Both the position numbers and the translations under genes were made by a program. This document shows positions 1-10,241 of a stretch of DNA of 34,310 nt, piece after piece (the stretch's first letter is position 1; every line of letters begins with the position of its first letter). Where the stretch lies: NCBI GenBank assembly GCA_014621425.1, contig JAANBB010000420.1, positions 1 to 34,310 on the forward strand. Direction: 5' to 3'. The notes beneath the pieces are model-generated. The model had not been told where the DNA came from. It worked only from the letters and a program-made list of their open reading frames with translations, and did no database searches. This stretch comes from Cylindrodendrum hubeiense (taxonomy: Eukaryota > Ascomycota > Sordariomycetes > Hypocreales > Nectriaceae).

Positions 1-56
1 TAACCCTAACCCTAACCNTAACCCTAACCCTAACCCTAACCCTAACCCTAACCCTA
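1..56. repeat. Telomeric CCCTAA repeat array
   Basis: About nine tandem CCCTAA units (G-strand TTAGGG) start at base 1 and end at about base 56, with one N at base 18. This is the canonical telomere repeat of filamentous fungi. The C-rich strand reads inward from the left edge, which is the orientation expected of a left chromosome end, so the window probably begins at a true telomere or a newly healed one. The array is short, perhaps because assembly collapsed it. Confidence 0.95.
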
Positions 57-1089
57 AAAAGAAACACTGCCCAGCCACTGCAGTGTCTCTACCGGCACAC
101 TACCAAGCCGCTAACTATAGTGCTTGACTTCCTGATTGAAGCTCTTGCTAACTTGCTGTAGTGACTGCTGTTCTCGGGTAGTAGCTGCCTTGTCTTGGTG
201 ATAGGTCTCTTGTCTTGGTTGCTGTTACTATCGCTGTTCTGTAATTGCCCTTGTCCTTATTTACTTGGTTGCTATGAAAATACTAAGCTTATTCTGTGAC
301 CTGAAGTGTGGTACCTATCTGAGTTGCTTTATCTATATTAAGTTATGGTCTAAGTCTTTCTCTATATTGTCTTTCTAGAGCTGATTAGTGTTGTCTTTGT
401 TAAATATATCTATATACTTGGTAATTATACACTGTATTATACTCTCTCCCTGGCCTAATGTGGCCATTGCTGCCTTCTGTCTCTGTGTACGTGTTAAGCC
501 GCTGACAGTATTGCCACTGTTAATGATCTAATACTGTGTGTACCCACCCTGTGTCTATGACTGTAGCCGTACCTTAGTATATTGCTTAGTTCCTACTCTC
601 TTTATAGCTCTGCTATTATCTATTTCCTTATAGTAGTACTTATACCTGGCTATCTGCTAATACTTTATGATATTATTACCTATGATAGTTAGATATTTGC
701 ATTTTATATAGTTAAAGCTATGATGGATCTTGAGTAGTGTGATTAGAGTTGAGCTATCTTTGGGTAATGTAATATATATTGGATTACTTAGTCCTATACC
801 CTTAAAGTAGTCTATAATCTCATGTAAGTCTAGTCCTTTAAGTTAATATTCTTGGTAGAAGTGTCGGGTAATACTTTGTTCTAGTTAGATAGTATAATAA
901 TAATACTAGTAAATAAGTATTTTATATTTCTTATTAAGCTGGATATAGTCTTCTATAATACTAGCTTAGTATCTAATTAATATTAATTGTGAGAAGAGAT
1001 AAAATAATATAATTTTGAATATGATAAGTTAAAAATAATAGTTTTTAATGTTAAGTATTCGGGATTGTATTATATAATATAGTCTAGAG

Positions 1090-1163
<74 letters not shown>

Positions 1164-1250
1164 AGAGAGTAAAAAAACCCTTAGTCTTCTTCTTCTGCAA
1201 GTGTACACGTTTTGTTTTGTGTTGAGCAAATAAGTTTGCTAACATGGCAA
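57..1250. other. AT-rich subtelomeric DNA without a gene
   Basis: This stretch is strongly AT-rich and dense in TA dinucleotides, unlike the GC-rich DNA that follows. No open frame of useful size or recognisable protein motif is present, apart from short frames across the AG microsatellite. The composition would fit an old sequence degraded by repeat-induced point mutation (CpA to TpA), but I could not compute RIP indices. No telomere-linked helicase remnant was recognised. Confidence 0.7.
1095..1169. repeat. (AG)n microsatellite
   Basis: About 75 bases of nearly pure AG dinucleotide repeat, broken once by an extra A near 1160. It forms a polypurine tract on the + strand at the boundary between the AT-rich subtelomere and normal gene-bearing DNA. 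Length is likely to vary between strains. The serine/leucine-rich frame across it on the minus strand is an artefact of the repeat. Confidence 0.95.
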
Positions 1251-1596
1251 ATAATCTATCCTATAACCTAATTGCGAAAGTCAAGGGCATTGCATTGCCC
1301 TACAGATTCAGGGTAGTAGTGATAATGCCATGGAAAACAGAAAGATGAAACCAGATCCTCGAACCATTGCGACCCCTTGTGAAAACCGTGAATACACGAG
1401 GCTAAAAGATGATGATAATACATACGGATGCTTAACCGCAGGTCTCGCCCCTTGAGAGACCTGTCCAACCCGGGTTACCTAGAGATAAAGAAGAGGCTCA
1501 ATCTACACTGGCGAAGCCCCAGGAGAGAGCTTCGCGAAATTTCCCTTATCGTCACATGCCCCCCCTGGCCTCTTCCTGCCCAGCTCGTGGGCGCAC

Positions 1597-2490
1597 TTAA
1601 CTGCGTGTGAACCAGCCGCTGACCATGTTGCTGGCAAGGCTGGTGGCGATGTTGCCGCCAAAGGCGCTGCCGGCAATGTTGGATGCCTGGCTGAACTTGT
1701 CGCATCGGGAGAAGGCCAGGGTGTTCATAACTGTCAGCACGAGGGCGATGACTGGCGAGGGCGGTTTGTTAGCTGGGCATGCACGTAAAACAGCGGATTC
1801 GCCAGATCATGGCGAATAAGACGGCCGGCTTTGACAAAGCGAGGAAGGGGGTTGACGTACTAACGAGGGGCAGCCAGAGGAACTCGAGACGGACCAGGGC
1901 CAGGATGAACATGAGCACCCACAGCATGGGCTGGAGGTAGAGGGCGAGCCAGAAGAAGCGGCTGTCGGTGGGGTTGATGACCTTGGAGCCGGGATCGCTG
2001 CTCTCAAACACCCACTGCGAGTCGCCCGTCTGGTGGTCGACTTCGTTCCACCAGCGCAGGCCCACGAGGCGGCGGCCGGCGATGTTCTTGAGGTAGTAGA
2101 AGTCGCTGGCGAGGAGGAGGATGGTGACGATGAAGATCATGATCCTGGATGGAGGAACGTGTTAGTGGGCTTCTGCATCTTGGAGCTGTTGGGAGCGGCC
2201 GGTTCTTGTCGTGTCGTCGAGGAGGACAAGGAGGAGGAGGAGGAGGAGGAGGGGGGAGACGCACATGCTCTGTGTCAGCCAAAGGCCCAGGAAGTAGACG
2301 AGGACGCTTGCTACAGGCGCGCAACAGATCAGCAATTGCCCCAAGAGACGCAGCCGCCGAGACGAGAGAGCCCCGGGCGAGAGAACTCACATATCCTGAA
2401 GCCCAGGAAGGTCAGGAGGGTGATGGGATGCGCGCTGAGGCGCCAGCTGAGGGCGCCGGGCGCGGCGGCGGCGGCTTGGGGAGCGTCCAT
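1597..2490 (-). CDS. TVP23: Golgi membrane protein TVP23
   Basis: Four exons give 194 aa: 2490-2391, 2310-2265, 2144-1861, 1751-1597. All three introns have GT-AG ends, and joining them restores the family sequence. The protein shows the TVP23 hallmarks: a short N-terminus with LSWRLSAHP (about 14-22), hydrophobic segments near 24-45, 50-63, 114-137 and 139-157, and the signature [21 protein letters not shown] at 63-83, followed by [12 protein letters not shown]. Length fits yeast Tvp23 (about 200 aa). The family sits in late Golgi/TGN membranes with Yip4/Yip5 and is linked to vesicle traffic; its biochemical role is unknown. The gene is divergent from the CLYBL-like gene. It is the first gene after the telomere, with its stop about 1.5 kb from the repeat array. 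Confidence 0.93.
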
Positions 2491-3189
2491 GGCGACGGGG
2501 CGATGCGAAGATGATCTGCAAGCTGGAGCTCGGGGCGAGGAGGACGCGGCTTCGCAGGCGAATGCGCGCGGGCGGTCGAGGAGCGGGCGGGCGGCGGCGG
2601 CGCTGGTGATGGTGATGATGGTGGTCGACAAGGGGGGTGGTTTGGTCGCGGAGAGTTGTCGTCAGTCGCTCGTCGTCGGCCGTCGATTGAACACCTGGAA
2701 TCTTTCCAACAGGAGGCTGAGCTGGAGCTAAAGGTCAGGGTACCTGAGTGGAGGTACTCGCGCCCCCGGGGCCTCTGCCGTAAGCTCTCTGCGGCTCTGA
2801 AACCACAGGGGGCGGCAGGGGCGGTGTGGGCCGGCAGAACGCGCTGCTGGGCCCCTGGGCGCGGTAATTCGTCCACTGCCGGGACAGCGGGCGGCGGGCG
2901 TCATGGCTCGGGAGCCAGAGGGCGGACGAGTCTCGGCTTATAAGTCGTCGAGAGTCGGCACAATGCTCGACGACGCCGCTTCCTCGGCATCTTGGCGACG
3001 TAGCATCCCCATTGATCTCCCGTGCTGTCCCGCTCGAGGCTGTCCGCGACTCTCATTTAATCCGTGAAACGAGATATATCCCCTGCTTCGCTGCTCGGCC
3101 TCGCGCATGTCTGGATCGTCGAGTGAGATCGACACAGCTTTGGGAACCCGAGAGTGAACGCCGGTGACGACATCACCACCACCACCACC
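2491..3189. promoter_or_regulatory. Divergent promoter region, TVP23 / CLYBL-like
   Basis: About 700 bp separates the start codons of TVP23 (minus) and the lyase gene (plus). The part next to TVP23 is very GC-rich with GCGGGCGG-like words. The part next to the lyase ends in a CACCACCACCACC run just before its ATG. No convincing TATA box was seen. The many overlapping open frames here reflect GC content and have no family features. Confidence 0.5.
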
Positions 3190-4214
3190 ATGGCCGCGAG
3201 ATCACCATCCATCATCCGCCGCTCCCTCCTCTACGGTAGCAATCCTCTCATCTTCGCCAATTGACCACCGTAGACTAACAAATCCAACCCAGTCCCGGGC
3301 TCCTCCCAGAAGATGCTCACCAAGTCTCTGGGCCTCCGCTCTGACAACGTAACCTACGACCTGGAGGACTCCGTCACGCCGGGCCTCAAGCCTCAAGCCC
3401 GCGACAACCTGCGCGCCCACATCTCCGGCCTGAAAGCCCGCCCGCCGTCCATCGCAGAGCTCGCCGTCCGCATCAACGCCGTCTCCACCCCCTACGCCCT
3501 CGCCGACCTCGCCGCCCTCGCACCGCTACCCCACGTTGACNGACTGTCGTCGTCCCCAAGGTCAACTCCCCCGCCGACCTCACCTTCGTCACCGACGTCC
3601 TGCGGCACGTCGCCCCTGAGCGCCACGCCACCGACGATGCTCCCAACCCCATCAGGATCATCGCCCTCATTGAGTCGGCCCGTGCTGTCATGGACCTTTC
3701 CGCCATCTGCAAGGCCTCGCCCTACCTGAGTGGCTTCATCTTCGCGGCCGAGGACTTCGCTCTCGACCTGTCACTGACCCGCACTCCCTCCTTGACCGAA
3801 TTCCTCTATGCCAGGTCGGCCATTGTTACTGCTGCCCGTGCTGCCGAGTTGCCCAGCGCCATCGATTTGGTCTGCACCTCGTATCGAGGAGACGAGGGCA
3901 TCAGGACTCTCGAACAAGAATGTGCCGGCGGCAAGTCTCTGGGTTTCAATGGGAAGCAGTGCATTCACCCCAGCCAAGTCGAAACTGTTCAGCGCATGTT
4001 TGCCCCCGATCAACAAGAGGTCGAGTGGGCCGTGAGGGTCTCCATCGCTAACGAGAAGGCCGACGCCTTGGGGCGGGGAGCCTGGACCCTAGACGGTAAG
4101 ATGATTGATGCTCCCGTTGTTGGTAAAGCCAATGCCGTCATCGCCAAGGCCGAGCAATGTGACTTTGATGTGCAGAGCCTACGAGCGAAATGGCAGGGCC
4201 AGGAACCCGAATAA
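3190..4214 (+). CDS. CitE/CLYBL-type acyl-CoA lyase (HpcH/HpaI family), frame broken at an N
   Basis: Exon 1 is 3190-3235 and exon 2 is 3293-4214, joined across a 57-bp intron. The product is about 321 aa, near the 340 aa of human CLYBL. Visible motifs are LYVPGSSQKML at the N-terminus, YDLEDSV, VPKVNS, ALIESARAVMDL and FAAEDFALDL, the last two carrying the Glu and Asp expected to bind magnesium, then GKQCIHPSQVETVQ. CLYBL cleaves citramalyl-CoA in mitochondria. The basic N-terminus (MAARSPSIIRR) could be a weak targeting signal. At 3541 an N is followed by a two-base frame offset: the frame before ends at HVD and the frame after resumes with TVVVPKV. I read this as a sequence error, though a real inactivating indel cannot be excluded. 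The gene converges with the next one, stop codons being 67 bp apart. Confidence 0.88.
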
Positions 4215-4281
4215 ATACCTGGCATGGCCAGTTTCTATCGATACCCATCTCTTAACGTGACAGCAATTCATAAATATTATG

Positions 4282-6709
4282 CTACATGAACCGGCTTCGT
4301 TGCCAGAACGAGGCCATTTCAATATCCTCACCAACGTCTCTCGAATCATATCGACCCTCCTCGAGCTCAGGATTCTGCTCGCCCTCCCAGCCGCCCGTCT
4401 CTTGCCAGCGTTGTTCATCGTCCCACTTCAGCAACATCTCTGCCTCAGTTCTTTCAATAAAATTCTTCATAGTCTCATCGACACTGCTAGGTGTCGCCAA
4501 CAATTCCCTGCCAAAAACTGGCGGCCCATTGTTGGCTTGCTCGAGGGTTTCCACTCGCCGAGCCTCAAAAGAGCGGAAGCTAGGATATTCAAACGACGTA
4601 GAGTGAATCCCATATGGATCGCCTGATAGAGAACCCCACCTGAATGAGCCATCACCAGTGGCAAACTCGAAAGGTGCTGGGGCCTCAAAGGCATATTGCT
4701 CGTATTCAGGCACTGCTGTGCCATTAAGTGCCGGTTGGCTACATGGTTGGCCTTGCCAGAAACTCGAGTTCAATTCATTGTTCCTCTCATCTCGCACGAG
4801 AGAGCGAGCATATGTATCTCCTCCCTGTAAATTCTCGAATAAGTCCCTTGTCTCTGCGTTTGCCCAGTCCCGAGGCCCGGCCACATTGAAGCTCGATAGG
4901 TTTGGGAGCTCTGGAATTTCATCCTGAGCTTCTGTAACGTTGATGGCTGCATCGCGATAGGGAGAGCGTATCGTGTCGGGATCAAAGTCAAAGCATATGC
5001 CAATAGACTTATGAAAGCGGCATGCGCTTGTATCTTCCCTGATTTCTTCGCTGTCATGTTGAATAATAACTTGAGGTGGAAGTTCTGGAATATGCCTCCT
5101 CGACGACTGCGACCAGGGGGTCACCATGACGCCTTTATCTTCGTATGTGGGCGCACGGGGAGTGGGGGTTGTGTTTCCAACATCCCCTGTAAAATCTCCA
5201 GCACCCTCTGTTTCTTGCGTTAATTGATTCCTTTGTCGAATCTTCAATTTCTCGAGCAGACCCTTTGTACCATCATATACCCCTGTCTCGATTAGCGCCT
5301 GGGTTATGTGTTCTGGTGTTTGGGATCTGGATGCCGATCGTGGAGCGTTTCTTGCGGAGGAAAGATCTTGTTGTGAGTCGAGAAGATTATTGCTGGGGAT
5401 GCATGCTGTCGTTGTTCTCTTGCTGTCGTTATTGCTTGTCAAGGCACATATCTCCTCGTGCTCCAGTTGATCCCTTTGAGGAGCTCGTTTTGGTTCCTCA
5501 CAATCGGATGCCTGGGCATTATTTTCTGATTGACAGACCGTATCCCTCAGAGGAAGACTGGAATTTACTGCTGGTCTGATCTTGAGTGAGGGCTGGGTTG
5601 ATCCCTGGAGCTCATCATAGCGACCGCTCGAGTCAATGGGGCCTTCGGCATGATCAATGGTAACGGCCATGTGCTCTCGAGATCGTTCTTGGACATCAAT
5701 CCCGCTTTCTTTGTGGATTGTTACACCTTCTCGTGGCTCTAGGAAGCCCATTTCATTGAACACTAGATCACTCACTGCTTGTGTTAGGGAGCGGATCTTG
5801 AAGGGTGACGCTGTACACACAATTGTTTGGCTGGGAACTTCGACCATTCAAGAACAGACCCGCAGTCAAGCTAGTTTTCATCTAGAGTATTGTTAACATC
5901 AACCCCTAGCCAAGTGACCCCAACACACTTGAAACTTACTATCAATCTCTTGTCGGAGATGGCCTCAGACGTGAAGTTGTCTAGAACATCCCGACTAGAC
6001 CGAAGTTGATGTCTGGGCGCACGAGACCGCCGCGTCTTTGCCTTTGCCTTTGCCTTCGCATTGTCTTCAACTGTGTCCTTGGTTTCGTATCGACCGGAAC
6101 GAGTTTTTCGTCTTGGCTGCTTTTCAAACACCGATTCGTCAGATAGGGAACTTCGGGAATCCTGAGATGGTGATTGCTGCCTCTTCCTTTTGGGTTCTCT
6201 GTGATACGTGGGCTTGGAAACATGATTGGATCGTGGGTTGGAAAGAGCGCCGGTTAGCGAACCAGCTGGGCTTGTCGCAATAGTAAGGTCATCACGGAAA
6301 TGGCGCGTCGTCTGTGGGGGCTTGGCGCGATTGTCTAGAGCAACCTGCGCAACTGGGAGGTTATTCGGGTGCCAGCTTGAGTTGGGATGTTGGTTTTCCT
6401 CATCGTAATTGTCTACACCATCCGACCACGGAGCCGGATCTGCAACATCCTTTCGGCAATCAGGAACCCGATTTAGCCATGATTGAACATGAAAGTTCCC
6501 ATCCGGGTCAGTCACCGGAAGACTCTTGAGGATTTGGCCAAAGGGTTGGTGGTGATTTCTGATCCTCGGGTGGCGATGACGACGGTGATGCCGTCGAGGA
6601 GAATTCATCCTACCAAAAAGAAGACAGGACCGAAAGAAATTGTGAAGTAAGGTTGGCAAGCTGATGCGTGCAACTGAACATTGAGTTACCCAGGTGTGAG
6701 AGAGTCCAT
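4282..6709 (-). CDS. Large low-complexity protein of unknown function
   Basis: My model has exons 6709-6690, 6609-5940 and 5796-4282, about 734 aa. The first intron (80 bp, GTAACT to TTTTTGGTAG) is clear. The second begins at a good GTAAGT at 5939, but its acceptor is uncertain: AAG at 5797 keeps frame, while a donor at GTGTGT with an acceptor after CCCAG near 5831 would also work, and a separate gene starting at 5847 is possible. The first half is basic and rich in His, Arg and Ser, with an alternating Lys-Ala run then TRRSRAPR, which looks like a nuclear localisation region. The second half is acidic and Ser/Pro-rich, with no catalytic motif, membrane segment or known domain that I recognise. 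The uninterrupted frame of over 500 codons supports real coding. It is probably a disordered nuclear or scaffold protein, by inference only. Confidence 0.6.
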
Positions 6710-6825
6710 TACGGCAGACAACTGGGTGAAGCTGGTGTCCTTCTTCTCTATCTCGTTCCTTCTCCCGACGTGCCTTGCTTCTCGACCACAATCCTCAGGA
6801 GAAGTAGCACGACTTGGATTTACCT

Positions 6826-6857
6826 AGGTAGGCAAGTACCTACCGACTTGCCTGCCT
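6826..6857. repeat. Imperfect inverted repeat (12-bp arms, 8-nt loop)
   Basis: Arms AGGTAGGCAAGT and ACTTGCCTGCCT pair with one G:T-type mismatch around the loop ACCTACCG. It lies about 120 bp upstream of the proposed start of the minus-strand hypothetical gene. The AGGTAGG/TACCTACC words recur at about 7130-7147 and 9580-9597. Function is unknown; it may be a transcription-factor site or simply part of a dispersed repeat word. Confidence 0.6.
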
Positions 6858-9300
6858 TGTTGGTGGCTCAACTGCGCCGGGCACCATAATAGGAGGCAAC
6901 CTGCAAGGGCTCCTTCCCTGTACGAGGAAACTTGCGCACCTGTGTTCTATTTTAGGGAATCCTTAATGGGAGACGTCGCCTTTCAATGACAAACGAGTGG
7001 ACCTTGTTATCTATTTATTCTTTCAATCTGGCGAGTGTCGGAGAGTTTTGCCACCAACATGGCTCCTCAGTGCTGCGCAGGAGGCCGCTGAGTTGATAGT
7101 AATCCCTAGTTTCGAGATGGCCACCTAACTAGGTAGGCAGGTAGGTATGAACTGGCAAGTCGTAGACCCGTCTCACCTGAAATGATGACCGGTACGTACT
7201 GTACATGCACCAGACAACCTCCACTTGCATGAAAAAGACGACACTGACAAGGGCGGGCATGCCAGCATGACACGGACTGTTCGTATTTTTGAAAAGCTCC
7301 GAGTCCCTGAGTGAACTACTCCGGCGGGGCCTGGCTTGGCGCTGCCTATACCTACGACTATCTGTGTACCTATGGAAGAGTACGAAGAAGTGCAAGTAGA
7401 GGGAGCTACTTCGTTAGGGGCGCGCAATTGGGTCAGACGGGCTAGATGTGTGCTAGAGCGATGAGAACAGATATGACCGGTGTTTGGCAATCTGCCAAGG
7501 TAGCATCGCATCACGGCTTGATCTAGCATGTCGCTGCAGGACTGTCTTGGCACTACAATGCGGACCTGGCATTTACGTTAAACGTTGTACAACCGACCGT
7601 CTGCAATGCTGCAATGCTGCAATGCTGCGATGCTGCGATGCTGCTATGCGATGACGCGGAGTCGCAGACGCTCTGTCGGTCGTGACGTGTTGCCATTTTC
7701 TAGCCATTTTCCACGGCTGTGCCGCTCTGGGCCTGGCACAGTCATGTTTCAGTCTCGTACGTACCAGGCGGGACCAAACGAGAGACCACGTCTTGTCACT
7801 CCCCCGCTTTCCTAGGATGTCTCCAAATGCCAATTTTGCCCCTGAGAAGCCTGTGATACGTGCCAGTTACTCAGCGGCGGGAATGAGAGCGCGCCTGGGC
7901 CTGGGGAGGTTGACACGCTTCCAGAACTGCGTTCATGTCGGGCGATACTTGATGATCCTTGCCCATATTCTAAACGAACCCCGCACTGCCTCAGGGCCCT
8001 CGGCCCTTTGCACGCACGCATCAAAACCGACACAAGACAGATACTCGATAATGAATATGTACCATGTCGCAACTTGGAGGTCGACCTCCGCCCCTGAACT
8101 GCTGACTCCACCAGTGAGGAGGGGCGGGTACAGCGCCTGGAGAGGGGTTGCCTGTCTCAGGCAGACATTGTGAGAGAAGTGCTGGGGTTGGTGGGTGGGT
8201 AGGGGGAACAAGACAGCGCCCTGACATGCACACTGCAGGTTGGGCAGCTGTTCGTGAGCTGTCACCGCCCAGCACAGGGCAGCCCGTCCAACGCGGTAGG
8301 CGGGTGGTGGGTGTTGGATGCTGGAAGTTGGCTGTTGGCTGTTGGCAGCTGGACGCTGGCGGTTCGCGGTTCGCAGCTCGCAGTGGATGCCAGGGTGCAG
8401 CTCAGGATGCGTCCAAGGACCGGCTCAATCCGAAGCTGGTGTGGGAAACAAGCCCGGGTTGTGGATCTCGTCGTGAGGAGTTGTTCTGAGCTTGATGCCA
8501 GAAGCCGGCACCAAACGCCAGCGCCGGCGGTGGGTGGTCGAAATGGCCACCCTCCGTTAAGCTACCCAAGCCGCACAGGCGCAGGGGGGGCCAGGGTGCT
8601 GGGGCCCTGATGGCCCTGATGGCCCATGGGAGGATTGAGGGGCCTGGCGGGTGGCGAATGGCAGCGCACCGGTATGATGGGAACAGGGAACGGCTTCGGG
8701 GAGATACGCTTGGCTTTAGGGGCCTTAGGGGCACGGTGCCATTTGAGTTAAGCCGTAGTGCTTGGCTTTCCTGGCTTCCCTGGCTTTTCCTGTGGCCTGT
8801 GGGGATGCGTGCGTGAGAGTGCGTGAGTGGTCGTCATCACAGACCCGCATGAGCATCCTCTCATGCCCTTGGGCCCTTGGGCCCAGCCGCAGCGTCAGTT
8901 CAGTCAGGGCGGTTGCGGTTGCTGCTGGGAGGGGGGGAGGGGGGACGAAGGAGGCCGTTGGTGGGCACCACTACGACCACACTGGGCCACACTGGGGGGG
9001 CACCACACTGGGGCACCGCACTGGACGGCGCTGAATCACACTGAACCGCAACGGGCAGTGGGTAGGCAGTCAAGCATTGTGTTCCCCTGCGCTGCGCTGC
9101 ATTGCTGCTGCACTGCTGTGAGACTGTCCATGCTTGCTTCTTCCGTCTGAAGCTTGTTTGGAGACGCGCCCCTGCCACTGCCCACATGGGGGGCGCTCGA
9201 AACGACCATGGCCCCCCGGCCTGTCTCCAGTCGCTGACCGTCCTTCTGGCACTGCCTCCACGAATGAGCCCATGGGCGGATCGACGGGAGCACACTCGCG
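6858..9300. other. Gene-free intergenic stretch
   Basis: I see no gene with family motifs, intron structure or sustained coding composition here. It holds AGGTAGG-type words (about 7130-7147), an octamer tandem repeat (7603-7650), and GC-rich low-complexity DNA with runs of G/C near 8560-9010. Overlapping short frames in all six phases are what GC-rich random sequence gives. A non-coding RNA cannot be excluded. Confidence 0.6.
7603..7650. repeat. Octamer tandem repeat (GCAATGCT)6
   Basis: Six head-to-tail copies of an 8-bp unit: three exact GCAATGCT, two GCGATGCT and a final diverged GCTATGCG. The unit is not a multiple of three, so it is not a coding repeat. It lies in the gene-free stretch. 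Confidence 0.9.
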
Positions 9301-9307
9301 CGGGTGC

Positions 9308-9335
9308 TACTACGTAGTACTACATAGTATATAAG
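9308..9335 (+). promoter_or_regulatory. Palindrome TACTACGTAGTA followed by TATATAAG
   Basis: A perfect 12-bp palindrome (9308-9319) lies 8 bp upstream of a canonical TATA-box sequence, TATATAAG (9328-9335). Pyrimidine-rich DNA typical of fungal 5' leaders follows from about 9640. The next coding start is the RRM gene at 10242, so this could be its promoter with a leader of several hundred bases, or the promoter of an unannotated non-coding transcript. No transcript data support either. Confidence 0.4.
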
Positions 9336-10241
9336 ATGGCGGAAATGAGAGCTGCGGCGGACAGACAGCAGCTGCCTGACATCAGCCTCGTCCGCTAGCC
9401 CCATCAAACAAACGCCTGATTAGCGAAATATCTCGCATCGACCAGAAACGCCACTCCAACTCGACGAGACACCCCTGGCCCGGCATCGTCATCCAACGCC
9501 AGCACCGGCACGCACCAGTCCAGCACTCCAGTACAGAGTACGCACTACGCACCAGTACCCATCCGGACTCCAACATTCGTACCTACCTACCTACTGAGTA
9601 CTGGCCTACTGTCCCGACCGGCAGCCTGCATACATAACCTCGCCGGCCACATCTCCGCTCCAGAGGGCCCGCTTGACCTTCGCATCTTCTTCATCTCATC
9701 TTCGCTCCCCCTTCGAACTCGCCCCTTCGCGTGTTCCCCCTCCATCACCTCCTTTGCGCCGCTCAACCCAACCCAACGCACCCGCACCGCAAACCACCGC
9801 ACGCCACCAGCCCGGTATCTCGATAATTCACGCACGCTCGTCCAATCTCTCTCGAGGTTGATCATCTCCCGTTTTCTCAAACGGAAAAAATAGGTTTGTC
9901 TTGCCGCGTTTAGTCCTCCCTTCCGTTCACATGCAGTGCCCCGCGACCATTTTCCGCACCCTGCCGCGTCTCATTAGGAGGCGGAGCCTGCTGGCTCCAT
10001 GCGCTCCATGCCACAGTGCTCAGTGCTCAGCGCTCTCACGCGGGGGAGGGAGGCGCCCAAGTGGCCCGTCTCTTTTTCCCTTTTTCCCAACGAGGTCGCA
10101 GCATGCGCACCTTTTCTCCATCTTGCATCTTTCTTCGGCCTCTCTCCATTCAGAATCAGAGCCTTTTACCCCGCCAACCTTTGCGCGTTTCCAAGAACTT
10201 GAGTTGAGATTTGAACAGGTTCAGACCCCGCGCCATTCATC

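Noticed and set aside
1029..1229. Serine/leucine-repeat frame over the AG microsatellite
   Set aside because: The frame is created by the dinucleotide repeat itself.
2033..2731. 232-codon frame antisense to TVP23
   Set aside because: It is the shadow of the TVP23 exons and introns on the opposite strand and is dominated by Glu runs from the GAGGAGGAG tract of an intron.
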